DNA of 64,000 nt, taken from Astropecten irregularis. Lineage: Eukaryota; Echinodermata; Asteroidea; Paxillosida; Astropectinidae. The stretch spans positions 21,845,873-21,909,872 of the forward strand of contig OZ020248.1 in the NCBI GenBank assembly GCA_963971285.1. The letters run 5' to 3'. A program made the position numbers and the translations under genes. Below the pieces are notes generated by a model that was given only the letters and a program-made list of their open reading frames with translations, made no database searches and was not told the DNA's origin. How positions within the stretch are numbered: the stretch's first letter is position 1; each line of letters opens with the position of its first letter. Below, piece by piece: positions 52,717-63,195 of the stretch.

Positions 52717-55182
52717 ATGATCGACCTACTTGAAAAGAAAAATCTTCTTCCGAAGAAGGGAAGTTCAGCCAAAATTTGGAAATTCTTCGGGTTCGAGGCA
52801 AACCCCGAAACGCCTACAGAGCCATTGAGCACGGATAAAGTCGTATGCGCTTTGTGCGGCAAGAAATTGAGTCATGGATCGGGGACATCCGCTATGCACA
52901 AACATGTCAAGACGATGCATACAAGGGAGTACCATTCTCTCGAAGTGACAGCATCTAAGCCTGCACAGCCAGGTCCATCACAGTCTAAACCTGGACCCAA
53001 AGGACTCCACCAGCAGTCCATCCTGGTAAGTTACAAATTTTATATTTATTTTTACCAGATATTATAAGTTACCGATGACTAAGACACATAATGAAACTTC
53101 ATGAAATTTGATCTTCCGTGCAATGAGAACAATCTATGAAGCTTTCAGCTTGTTATCATCGGAAACAGTAAACTACGGAAACCCGTTGTAATGGGAGACT
53201 TTTGAAAATCGGTCTTCAAGTCAACAGCGCGCGCATGCTCACAATTATGCGCGCGTGCGATGTTGACTTGAATACCGATTCTCAAACGTTTCCCATTGTT
53301 ACGCTTCGGTTCGCTTTTTCATATACACAATATTTATGCGGAAATATTTTAATACAATGTTTCTTACACCACCATTATTTGCATACGTAATTCTGTAAAT
53401 AATGCCAAGTGTACACTGCCCTTACAACTTTATTGAAGCTGTGCACAATAATATAGCCTATATTTTTATTGTGCAAATTCTATTCCTTTGGCATTTATTA
53501 AAAATGATTTTTATTCTAAAAAAGTTATATTACTGTATTATTTTCAGACCCACGTTCGACAGGAAACACCCTATGCTCCGACATCAGTACGGCAGAAGCA
53601 GCTCACAGATGCAGTCCTCAAACACCTGGTGCGTGGGTTAAAGCCAATCTACACCGTAGAGGAGAGAAGCTTCCGGGAGATGCTCCAGGTATTTGATGCA
53701 CGATACACGTTGCCATCTCGCAAGACATTTTCGTCAGTGCTGCTGCCGAAAATGTACGACAAGGTGAAGGAAGAGTGCGTCCTACCCGCCCTGAACGACG
53801 CAACCCATGTGTCCCTAACGACCGACATGTGGACGAGTCGATCTTCAGATCAGTACATCGGCGTGACGGCCCATCTGATCTCTTCTGATTGGAAGATGGC
53901 ACGGTTCACAATTGAAAATACCGAGCTACCTCCTCCACACGACAACGTTCACATCGGAGAGTCGCTGGACCAGATATTGGAGCAGTGGGATCTACCAATC
54001 ACCAAGATCAGCGCCATTGTAACAGACAACGCCTACAATGTAACCAAGGCAGTGCGTGATGTGATGGGGCTCCAGAACATCCCGTGCTTTGGACACACAC
54101 TGAACCTGGTAGTGAAGGCTGGGTTGGCCTGCAGAAGTGTCCACAACGCTCTAGCAAGATGCTCCAAACTAGTGGAATTTGTGAGGAGGTCGGCGAAAGC
54201 CAAATATGCACTCGGGGAGGAGCAGGCTGCACTTGATCTCCCTCAGCATAAGCTCATCCAGGATGTGGAGACTAGATGGGGCTCCACCCACGACATGCTG
54301 AAACGCATTCTGGAGCAGCAGCAACCAATCTGCAATCTCCTGGTTGCCACCAAGCGCAAGGACCTTGACCTGTCCGACCGTGAAGTGACAATAGTCGAAC
54401 ATTTGGTTCGTATCCTCGAACCAATGAAGCTAATCACCGAGTCATTTTCAGGTGAAACATACGTCACGGTGTCGGGCATCCTGCCCGCCATTCGCTACCT
54501 GGAAGGGGTGCTGGACACCAACGACGAGGAAATTGCCGAGATTCGGCAAGTGAAGACGGCCATGGCCGAGAAAATGGCCAACTACTACAATGAATACTCA
54601 ACCCGCCAGTTCTTATTGTTGGCTTGCTTTTTGGACGGGCGATACAAGCGCTTGCCTTTCATCCAAGGAGCGGATGCGGCAGCCGACAAGGCCAGCGTGC
54701 ATGACATGGTAAAGCGTTTGGTCACGGAGACTATTGAAGAGGAGCGAGGTCGGCATGAGGACGAAGACAACCCAGAGATGACCACCGTGGCTGAGCCTGA
54801 TGACGTTGACGAGGATGCCCCAACAGCACCCCGCAAGAAATTCAAGAGTGTGGCTGCCCTATTCAGCGACTCGTTTGGGGAAAGGGAGGACGACATCCCT
54901 GTCACTCAGTCAGCCGAGAGAGTCGCATCGGAGGAGGTGGATAGATATCTGGCCGATGGCAAAATCTCCCCAGACGATGACCCTCTCGACTGGTGGAGAT
55001 TGCACTGTCACCGCTATCCAACCCTGAGCCAGCTCGCCAAACTATATCTGTGTGTGCCAGCGACCAGCGTGCCATCGGAGCGCTTGTTTAGTGTTGCCGG
55101 TAACATTGTTACCGCTAAACGCTCCCTCCTGAAGCCCAAGAATGTAAAACTGCTAACATTTTTACATGACAATATGTCATAA
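52717..55182 (+). CDS. hAT transposase, ZBED1-like, two exons
   Basis: Exons 52717-53025 and 53548-55182 join in phase (GTAAGT donor, TTTTCAG acceptor) into a 647-residue protein without stops. Exon 1 holds a BED-type zinc finger: SAKIWKFFGF, then CALCGKKLSH, then HKHVKTMH (C-x2-C, H-x4-H). Exon 2 has the RNase H-like core. TTDMW carries the first catalytic Asp and VTDNAYN the second. IPCFGHTLNLVV is the conserved C-x2-H, RWGSTHDML follows, and after the helical insertion comes the dimerisation region DPLDWWRLHCHRYP with PATSVPSERLFSVAG, whose Glu is the third catalytic residue. All key residues are present. The nearest family is ZBED1/hAT-Ac. It should cut and rejoin the 19-bp ends of this element in the nucleus. 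The ATG at 52717 opens the frame just before the finger. Confidence 0.95.
53190..53297. repeat. Snap-back inverted repeat in the transposase intron
   Basis: Left arm 53190-53236 and right arm 53247-53297 are inverted copies: AATGGGAGACTTTTG pairs with CAAACGTTTCCCATT, CTTCAAGTCAAC with GTTGACTTGAA, GCGCGCGCAT with ATGCGCGCG. The arms are roughly 85-90% complementary over about 47 bp with a 10-bp loop. The intron RNA should fold into a long hairpin. Confidence 0.85.
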
Positions 55183-56068
55183 CTGTTGGGTAGAATGCCT
55201 AATCGCACCGAAATCAGTGACTAGCTCCACAATTATCCATGTGTTGTGCATTGTATTATGTATTACATTTACATACCACTTTTATTAATCAATCGATGTT
55301 CTTGTTCATTTTGTTCTTAATTCAAAAACCATGTATTTGCAAGTGATTTTTTTTTTAAGAATCAAAAAGTCTGTTTTCATCACAAACAAACTACATGCAC
55401 CGAGGATGCATACGGATTATTTTCTAATTGTTTATTATTTCAATGTTGCCTATATTGCCTACATAAAGTATTTTTAGTGTAGATTACATTAAAGTTTGTG
55501 CATGAAAATCATAATTATTTATTTTATTATCCTATTATCTTTTAATTCTATTATTGTTAAAGTACCAAACATCAACAAAATAATCAACATATGTGCATAA
55601 TTTTCAAACTGTGATTCCCTGGCATTCCTTGATTAATTCCCTTCATCCTTGTCGGTTTTATTAAAATCCAGCAATTAAGGCCCTTCAATGGTCAACCCAT
55701 GATTCCAGAAAAAAAAGACAGACAACGAATAAACACTTACAGTAGCCCTACAATCATGAGATCTGGTTCCAGTGAATATCTTTATTTTTTTTAAGTTGAA
55801 AGTCTCTCTAATTGTTTAAAGTCTGAACTCTGGTCTGGCCAAACTATTCAGCCTACGGTGACTGCATTACAGCGAATGCAGTAATGCACCGTGCAGACAG
55901 TGCAGACAATGCCGCCATTGCCGCTCCCATGTTGACGATAATGCAATAACGAACAGCGTTATACTCAGTCTCACGTATAGCCACGTGCAACACCGCCCAA
56001 CAAGTACAATGGGCGCTGCTTGTGTACAGAAACCGCATGAGAGTCGGCTGCAACAATTCTTCCTCAAG
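55183..56068. other. 3' non-coding part of the hAT element
   Basis: AT-rich with AATAAA-like words, for example AAAATAATCAAC; a likely transcript end lies here but no single site can be fixed. Around 55860-55920 there is a GC-richer patch of ATGCAGTAATGCA-type short repeats. Confidence 0.5.
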
Positions 56069-56198
56069 CCCCGGGTCCAGCGATTCCAATGTGATGCCCG
56101 GGTCCAGCGGTTCCAAAGTGATGCCCGGGTCCAGCGGTTCCAAAGTGATGCCCGGGTCCAGCGGTTCCAAAGTGACGCCCGGGTCAGGTGGTTTTGAG
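56069..56198. repeat. 27-bp minisatellite, about 4.8 units
   Basis: Units begin CCCGGGTCCAGCGGTTCCAA and continue AGTGATG; starts are at 56069, 56096, 56123, 56150 and 56177. The unit contains GCGGTTCC, the same word as the terminal repeat and subterminal region. Frames on both strands through it are by-products. Confidence 0.95.
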
Positions 56199-56902
56199 TT
56201 TTAAGATAATGAAGCTCGAGAATACAGCAGTTCCAAATTTCCCATGCATGAAGCCCGGGTCCAGTGTCTCGCACACTGTGTGCCAGTGCCTGGGCCTGCT
56301 AGCATTGCATACGTTGTGTACTGAAGTTATCCATGGTGCGGGGCCACAATATTGTTGGCACTTGTCCAGCCAGGTAGGTCATTGCTCTGTACATGTACAC
56401 GGGTTACGGGTACATTACGCACCGACGTTATTCATGTTGCGGGGCCACAGGTTTTGGCACTTGTCCAGACTTGCCAAAGTCTTGTAAACACGTGGTCGAC
56501 TATTCCATTAGTGAGCATTGGGCGGCGTGTTTCAGATAAATTCGTGTAGAGGTCATTATTAAATGAAAACACTGTGGAAGATACCTAAAACTACTTCTTG
56601 AAAGACCAATCATATCATTAATCATGATCTTCCTGCAAGAATAAATCAACCAATGAATAGTTTTGCCATGACAAAACTAGTATTTTTTTTAATATACCCA
56701 TTGCAAATAATCTTAAGACCCATTCGACAGTTGAATCAAAGGTTGAAACCACACGCTGTATGGCGAAAGACGTAATTCTTATGTTTTTCTTTATTTTTTT
56801 ATGTTTTATATTGAATCTTATGTTTTTCTTTGAGTCTCTGGACCCGCGGTTCTATCTTGGAATCGCGATTCCAGATTGGAACCGGAACCGGCTCCGAAAA
56901 TT

Positions 56903-56921
56903 CTGGAACCGCCCAAGCCTA
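56903..56921 (-). repeat. hAT right terminal inverted repeat
   Basis: Reverse complement of 50750-50768, exact over 19 bp. A second block GGAATCGCGATTCC at 56861-56874 repeats the palindrome next to the left end. Confidence 0.95.
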
Positions 56922-56929
56922 GTACAGAA
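56922..56929. repeat. hAT target-site duplication, right
   Basis: GTACAGAA, identical to 50742-50749. Confidence 0.95.
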
Positions 56930-58049
56930 TGTACTTGCGCGAAGTTCAGACGAGAAGAAAGTCAGGAAGGTTTTCTCGATACTTTTCGTTTTGTGTTCCA
57001 GTTTGTCTCATGTTGATTTGTAAAACTGTATTTTCACGTTGACTGGACAAGTAGGCTTGGCATGGCCTGGTATTCTGTCCCTGTTGTAGTTTTAGATCCG
57101 TAAAGTCAGCGTGTCAATGTTTTATCTCGTGAGAAGTGAACCAAGTTGGGCTGGCCATGCTGAGATTGCTGACCGTGTGTGTGGCACTCGGAAAGGAGAG
57201 AATCGTGAACTCGACTGACCAAGGCCAGGAGACAAGCTAAGGAGACTAAGCACGGAATTTCGTACACTGTATGTAATCATGTACACAGTATAGCGGACTG
57301 ACTGCCCTTTGCTGCCCTGTGGTTGCCATGTTTTGCAACTCAACACGTGAATCGGTATCCTGCACTTCATTACAAACAAAAACCGAGACTCCGGGCCTCA
57401 AACTTCAAAGTGTGAAAAACCTCAACTTCCATAGCATCTTGATGATGATTGATCGATCGGTATCTGACTTCTGACTAGCCAAGGCCCCAAGGGTAACTAC
57501 AAACTACATGATGCCACATACAGGTATGTGGAAAGTGGAAAAATAAGGGGAAATCTGTTTAACAAGTTCCCCAAAAAGTGTTTTCCCATTTTTGTTATCA
57601 CAATTTGTCGTAACCCTAAGGTCCCAATCCCCATGTCAGACCTAGGATTACGATCATCGCAACTACAGCGCAATATGCTTCCATCTCAGCGTTCGGATCG
57701 ACACATTTCTGTGAAATGATGCCAGCAGATGCCTGCCAGCCCAATGCCAGGGGTGGCAATAAAATGCTTGTCCTGTACCAAGCCTTGCAGGCATCTTGAC
57801 TTGTAATAACTTGAGGAGATCCATGTTTAATCTTAATAAATATTTACAATACAAAACTCACATTAGCTCCACTTGTTATGTGGTTTTGCCAAATGTGCCT
57901 GACGAGACAAAATTCACTTTCTTCTATTCCCTCTATAACTATAAGAGAGTGAAAATGATAATCTTACTCCCCCTGGAACCATCTCTGACACTTTCGACCA
58001 ATTGGCAACCGGCATTAAGCTGGCATCTTTTTCAGCAGCCAATCACTGA
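56930..58049. other. Unassigned stretch right of the hAT element
   Basis: Short frames only; no family motif or repeat recognised. Confidence 0.35.
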
Positions 58050-58556
58050 CATTCTGGTCTGATTAGTCCGGTACCGGACCCAACTACACCAGAATCGCTG
58101 CCATGCCTTGTAAATGCCTTTGCGGCAGTTCGCACCAATCTGGCCACACCATTATCTGTTCCAAAAGCATATGGTTTTTCCCCTTTGCAACGAACATCCC
58201 TCTCGTTTATTTTCATTATCTGCTTCTATAGCAAAGTTTACCAGGAGATGCATCTTATACAGGAAGTTGCCCATACTTGATATTTCTTTCTTACTGTCAT
58301 CACTTAGCATATCCCAGTTCTCAATAACTTTGGGCAGGAGTTCCTCTTGAATAGTTTGTAACTGTTTATTAAACAGGGGATTTGTTGGTCCTTGGTCCCT
58401 CATTGTGTTTATGAGCGATGTGATTAGTGATGCTATTTCCTTATCTTGTTCTTTCCTTGGAACATGGGAAATTGTTGCTGCTTTATCTTTGATTGTTGTC
58501 TGAAAGGCATCAAAGAGTATTTTCTTCCAGCTGTTGACTGCTTCTCTTCTGTACAC
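58050..58556 (-). pseudogene. Transposon gene fragment related to the 14.8-16.2 kb family
   Basis: The frame at 58152-58556 contains MRDQGPTNPLFNKQLQTIQE, ELLPKVIENWDMLSDDSKKE and NFLYKMHLLVNFAIEADN. After a phase change, 58055-58147 gives RLVRTAAKAFTRHGSD. In the multicopy family these blocks lie downstream of the T-M-T-D-R and H-P-L-D blocks seen at 14.8-15.1 kb, so the two loci retain complementary parts. One stop and one frameshift are visible. Confidence 0.5.
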
Positions 58557-59319
58557 TCTCAGATATGGAAGGTGTGGGTGCTGTGGATGTGGGTAGTTGA
58601 GTTACTGACGGTATAGGAGGAACAAAGTTACTCTGAAGAAATGCTGGAAGAGCAGCCTTCTTGTTTCTTTTCAGCGTCTTCCTTTTCTGGACTGCAATTC
58701 CAATCTTAACTCACACACTTTCAAACACTGAATGATGTATTGGGTTGTTAGCATGAGCTAGTATCCTTCTTGTTATTACATAATTCATACAGTTCTAAAA
58801 TGAGTCCAGTCTTAAAACTCATAACTCTTAACAAATGTATCTTAGTTACAAGTTTCATAAATGTGAAAAACAAATACCGGTATACATTATCTAAAAAATT
58901 GGAAGAATCGACCACGGTTTTGGGCATCAATCCATTACTTTGTATAAGTTAAAAATGTCTTGCCAGAAGATATACTTTTGAACGGACCAACATTCAAAGA
59001 ATTTGCAGTACACTTTTGCTGTACTGTTGAGCTGTTTTTGGCGAGCTGCGAAGCAAAGCGAAGCCTAGATGTAGTAGTACCGTCCGTCCCGTCCGGCGTA
59101 CCGTTCGGCCATCCGTGTGAAATGTTAAAGTTTTTTTGGTATGTGCTTGAACCGCCATTTTTTTTTTTTGATGGGTGCGTTGTCCAAAATTATGTTGTTA
59201 TTATTGTAAATGAAAAATTTTTTCTACTGTTTCAAAATGTTGTCCCGTCCCGCATAAATGAACTAGAACAGCAAAGCTGTCATGGCTCGCTGCAGCCTTA
59301 AGTGAATTACCAACCTGAT
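58557..59319. other. Stretch without a gene, with a CGTCC-rich repeat piece
   Basis: Positions 59070-59130 hold GTCCGTCCCGTCCGGCGTAC and GTTCGGCCATCCGTGTG, an unusually CpG-rich patch in AT-rich DNA. It is followed by T9-T10 runs and TTGTCCCGTCCCGC. It is probably the end of a dispersed repeat. Confidence 0.4.
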
Positions 59320-59812
59320 AGCAAATCAACCAGAATGATGCTCCCCCATAAACTCAATTTTAAAAAAGGTGTCAAAGTGATATGTATTTTACCCCCAATC
59401 CTGGAGCGTCTTCATTGGCTGCCTGTTGAACATCGTATAACCTACAAAATTCTTCTCATCACCTTTCGGGCACTTATATCATCCTACCCACATTACATCA
59501 ACTCCCTAATCCCAGTCTACAAACCATCTCGATCAGGTCTTTGATCATCAAGTGACTTTAATCTGGTTGTCCCGAAAACAAAACGATCATGGGGCGACAG
59601 AACATTTGCAGCAGGAGCTCCCCGCCTATGGAATGGACTTCCCAAACATATCCGAACATCAACGACCCTCAACGAATTCAATAACAAACTGAAAACACAC
59701 CTGATGAGAATTGCATTCTAGATTTATTGTATTTTCTTTTGTTACTGTAAGCGCCTTGAGCACCCTTGGGTGGATATGTTGCGCATTATAAATGTCTTTA
59801 TTATTATTACCT
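59320..59812 (+). pseudogene. CR1/L2-like LINE, 3' end with one nonsense change
   Basis: The frame reads ILERLHWLPVEHRITYKILL, SSYPHYINSLIPVYKPSRSG, then a TGA at 59542-59544, and continues in the same phase with SSSDFNLVVPKTKRSWGDRT, APRLWNGLPKHIRTS and a stop near 59718. This is the conserved C-terminus of CR1/L2/jockey-type ORF2. The tail AAGCGCCTTGAGCACC ... CATTATAAATGTC ends in a TTATTATTA microsatellite, as expected for the 3' end. The single in-frame TGA fits a CGA to TGA change. Everything upstream of the last 100 codons is missing (5' truncation). Confidence 0.85.
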
Positions 59813-60655
59813 GTGGGGTACCTGTCATTCTCAGGAGTAATGTTACTATTAGCATCATCAACCAGGGAATCATTGTTTGCATTGCTGGCATCCATGCTCA
59901 TGTCCTCGGTGTTGCTATCGTCATTGTTGACGGGATCTGAATCTATAGAGTATCACATAGCATCTCCCTGAGAGTATGACCGTTCCTAAACCTCTTAATG
60001 ACTGAGGTCATTATATGCATAAAGACAACATCTTCGGATGAATTCTTAATTGATGAGTGAGATGAGACTTGACCAGGAGATGAACAGACTTCAACATCTT
60101 TACATTTGGTTTCTTTTGGTTGATGATGCTGGACGTGACAAAATATTGGGAATATCAACGGTGGAGGTTTTAACAGCTTGTGCATAAGACATAGGCTGTG
60201 CGGTGAACTGGTGCTTACATCTTGAGCTGGTGTTGATGGAGGTACTGATGAGGTACTGCTTTTACAAGTAGCTGGCTGTGGTTGAGAGTCTTTTATAGAT
60301 GTAGGCCTACATTTATGATTTTGAAACCTCTGGTATGAAATATGTTTTATTGCAGGATGGGCAAAATGCGCACTAATGCTTCTGAAAGTTTTTGGGGCTT
60401 TTGTACGTCTTGTGACAGAATGAGCACTCCATGGTCATGATGATCTCCTTCAGCAAAGGTTGTGTAAAAAAATAGCCAAGTACTTCCTTCAAAATTGCTG
60501 TCTGTTAAAAAGAAAAAGAATCTATAAAAAACTTGTAATTTGTGTAAAAGATGATATGGCAAAGAAAGAAAAACATGCTGAAGAAAAAACCTTGCGAAGA
60601 GGATTTCTTATGAACATGTCATACTGCTCATTATTGACTTCATCTCCTACCCTTA
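59813..60655. other. Unassigned stretch before the MITE
   Basis: Minus-strand frames at 59659-59901 (acidic, Asn-rich) and 59943-60185 show no known motif; they may be exons of the unrecognised gene around 58-63 kb. Confidence 0.3.
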
Positions 60656-60957
60656 GGCCTAAAAAAAAAATTGTTGTGTTGCCCTCACGTGGGTCGGTCG
60701 GTCGATTTTTTTTTTTTTGTGATTTTTTTTTGGCCGACTTTCAAACGTTTAAGAATAAATACAGGATGTATTGTCACCAGGGCTTATAAATCATCGGTTT
60801 TGGGTCGTTTTGAGGAGACACGCTTTTTTACTGCTAAATCTTACATTTTCTGTCAAAAATGGTGAGTAAAAAAAAAAAAATAAAAAAATCCCGACCCAAA
60901 GTTTTGGCATTTTACGGTCGATCGTGGAGGGCAACGCAACAATTTTTTTTTTAGGCC
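60656..60957. mobile_element. MITE, 302 bp, TTA target duplication
   Basis: The ends are inverted repeats: GGCCTAAAAAAAAAATTGTT then G(T/C)GTTGCCCTC, 31 bp with one mismatch. TTA precedes the left end (60653-60655) and follows the right end (60958-60960). A 3-bp T-W-A-type duplication points to the PIF/Harbinger superfamily. No coding capacity; the interior is A/T-run-rich with GGGTCGGTCGGTCGAT near the left and its rough complement near the right. Confidence 0.9.
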
Positions 60958-61423
60958 TTATCAGTGACATTTCCTGGAGAGTTGTCAGTTGTTCAGTGAA
61001 AATACCAAAGATCTGGTCCATGTTATGGTATGTGTTTGTTGCTTTGAACATGGCAATCATGTCAGTGTTATAAGCCAATCCCACTTCATGGATGTTAACC
61101 ACTGGCAGAATATACAGTGCTAGTAAGTTTCTTTAGACTTTCCCTCTTCAGTGGTAGGTTTCCTTCTGTTTGGAAAAGGGGTCTGAACAGGATAGGAAAC
61201 TGCTATAGGCATTCCTTGAATTGCAGGATTACCGAATGGGTGAACCATTGGCAGCTCGCAGTGTAAGTGACGATTGGTGACATCACTTTGTCAAACAGGG
61301 TGGAAAAATTCTCACTGTAGCACTGGTGTCCACAAAAAATTGGACATTGGAGCGTTTGTCCTATATGTAGAAAAGGCGACTGCCAACTCACCCAGGGGGA
61401 ACTGCCGCCTCTACCCGCTAGTT

Positions 61424-61677
61424 GCATGGGCCATCAGTTAGGCAATATTCTAGGCCTCTCTTGCTCAATACTGAGGAAACCAGGCCAAATGTCCGCACTT
61501 TTTCTTTCAATGCTTGGTTTGCAACATAGTACATTTTCTGTGTACTGGGTGCATGGGCCATCAGTTAGGCAATATTCTAGACCTCTCTTGCTCAATACTG
61601 AAGAAACCAGGCCAAATGTCTGCACTTTTTCCTTCAATGCTTGCTTGGCAATGTAGCAATTTTTAAGGGGTACTGGG
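61424..61677. repeat. 127-bp tandem duplication, two copies
   Basis: GCATGGGCCATCAGTTAGGC begins at 61424 and again at 61551. The units differ by about eight bases (for example AGGCCTC/AGACCTC, GAGGAAACC/GAAGAAACC). Because 127 is not a multiple of 3, any gene across it would be shifted. Confidence 0.92.
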
Positions 61678-62690
61678 TTCGTGGGCCCATTGTCCCAGTC
61701 AAATTTAAGTCCAGAGTAGGCTACATTAAAATTTGTGATAATATGAAAATAAATGTGTTGTAAAAAACAGTATTGTGAATTTTGTCACAAACGTTTTTTT
61801 TCCATTCCCTTTCTCCAAGTTTGTACGAGTTGTTGCATTTGGGCGATGTTCGATGTCTTCTACTCAAACATCCTTCCCTTTCAGGGCTTTGCTTTATTAG
61901 TATAAATTACAAAAATACCTTATGACATACTCACCGTTTTAACTTCTCTGTATACTTCCTCTTCATATAGTCATTCCTATCTTTGTGGCATTCCAATGGC
62001 TGGTATGGCCAGTCGAGGCACAATTCTTGAAATCTTTGATGCATGGATCGCCACACACGCCCTCAAAACCTTCTTGGTGCGACTTCTCACCCCAAACAGC
62101 AGTACAAATTTTCCTGTTACGTTTTCTTTTCCTGTCATCAGTTCCTCTGTCAGTTTAACACCAAGCTTTTGTTCAGAGTCAGTGGTTGACACGTCAGACA
62201 TGTTGAAATTGATATGATTTTGTCCCACTAAGCAAACTAAGGCTTCATAGGCTGAAACCCTTCCAGCTCATCCACCTTCAGTGCTGGATCTCTAGGTGAG
62301 GTCACGCTGTCTTTCTCCTCCACATGGCCTACTGTGGAGGAGACTGAGAGTTAACTGACTTTGTGCTCAGCAGTAGGATGTTCGGTTGGATATTTTCTAC
62401 CTTACTTTCCCCACTCGCCTTTTGGTCAGACATGAGCTTCTGGCAATCTTAACCTGCACCAAGCACTTGCAATAGATTTATTTGGATTTTTAAGTTTATA
62501 AGTGATAGATTTCTTCTAAACTTATTATTGGAAATTGGAAATTGTAGTAAGTGCCCAACATGAAATGAATTGACTTTCAGCCTCTTCTGAGCGAGAGCAT
62601 CAGTGTCGCTGCCTTCCAATTCAGGGAGGGGGAATACTTCCAAATGGGTGGCTTGCCTAATTGATTTTGAAATCTTTACCAAAGTACATG
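61678..62690. other. Unassigned stretch
   Basis: Frames at 61977-62228 on both strands show no motif. It may be intron or decayed exons of the minus-strand gene that starts further right. Confidence 0.3.
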
Positions 62691-63003
62691 TACCTGCTGT
62701 ATCCATAGTAGGTTTGTAGAGATTTCTCCAAATCCCTGCTTTTGTGGTGTGAGACGGCAAAAGGCAGAGGTCCCCTCATTTGAAAGCAGGTACTCACCCG
62801 AGAAGAACGTGGGAATGTTCTTCAGCATAGTTCTCTATTAACCTGAAGATACGAGTGATGTCTTTGTAGGTTAAGAGCCGATCACCCGTCATCCTGCCAC
62901 TGGCCTTCTTACATGTATGCCGAGGAGTGAGTCCATTCTTTCTACACCACTTTTGGATGGCACTCACTTTGTCCTTGCTTACTTTAGTTTTTGAATTAAC
63001 GCT
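62691..63003 (-). CDS. Two exons of a multicopy transposon-like gene
   Basis: The upstream exon (about 62808-63003) encodes KVSKDKVSAIQKWCRKNGLT, PRHTCKKASGRM and ITRIFRLIENYAEEHSHVLL, ending G at a GTGAGT donor. The next exon (about 62691-62780) encodes LCLLPSHTTKAGIWRNLYKP then TMDTAG, ending at a GTACAT donor. The pattern (helical K-x-x-D-I/V block ending Y-A-E-x-H-x-x-x-L-P/L-G, then L-L-P-S-x-T-T-K-x-x-x-W) matches a large multicopy family in cnidarians, amphioxus and molluscs with a later DDE-like core. That core is not recognised downstream. Confidence 0.55.
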
Positions 63004-63195
63004 TCTTAAATAAAAACATTTTTAACATTGAAGTTCGATAAAAACTTGTAAATACCATCTAGACAACAATAATGACTTATGCATGGAGAAGTCGGAAGCA
63101 CAAATGTTCTTGCCTTTGATGGTATAGGATGGTCGTGTCCTGGTTCATTTCTTTTTTTTCCCTTCTTCTTGAGCTCTGTGTCATGTGGCTAGTAT

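Larger units (their letters stand above)
50750..56921 (+). mobile_element. Complete hAT DNA transposon, 6172 bp
   Basis: Both ends carry the 19-bp perfect inverted repeat TAGGCTTGGGCGGTTCCAG and are flanked by GTACAGAA on each side. A T-A-G start, an 8-bp target duplication and the internal ZBED/hAT transposase identify the superfamily. Inside, in order: a 5' subterminal region rich in GGTTCC, CGATTCC and their complements (50750-51030), a small LINE 3' fragment (51375-51830), the two-exon transposase (52717-55182), a 27-bp minisatellite (56069-56198) and the 3' subterminal region (56840-56921). Perfect ends, perfect target duplication and an unbroken gene indicate a young and possibly still mobile copy. 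By length it is large for a hAT because of non-coding flanks of about 2 and 1.7 kb. Confidence 0.95.

Noticed and set aside
53618..54905. Several minus-strand frames across the hAT transposase
   Set aside because: All are antisense shadows of the well-supported plus-strand transposase exon.
55867..56274. Minus-strand repeat proteins (EPLDPGIT or NRWTRASLW type)
   Set aside because: By-products of the 27-bp minisatellite inside the hAT element; no start, splice or domain support.
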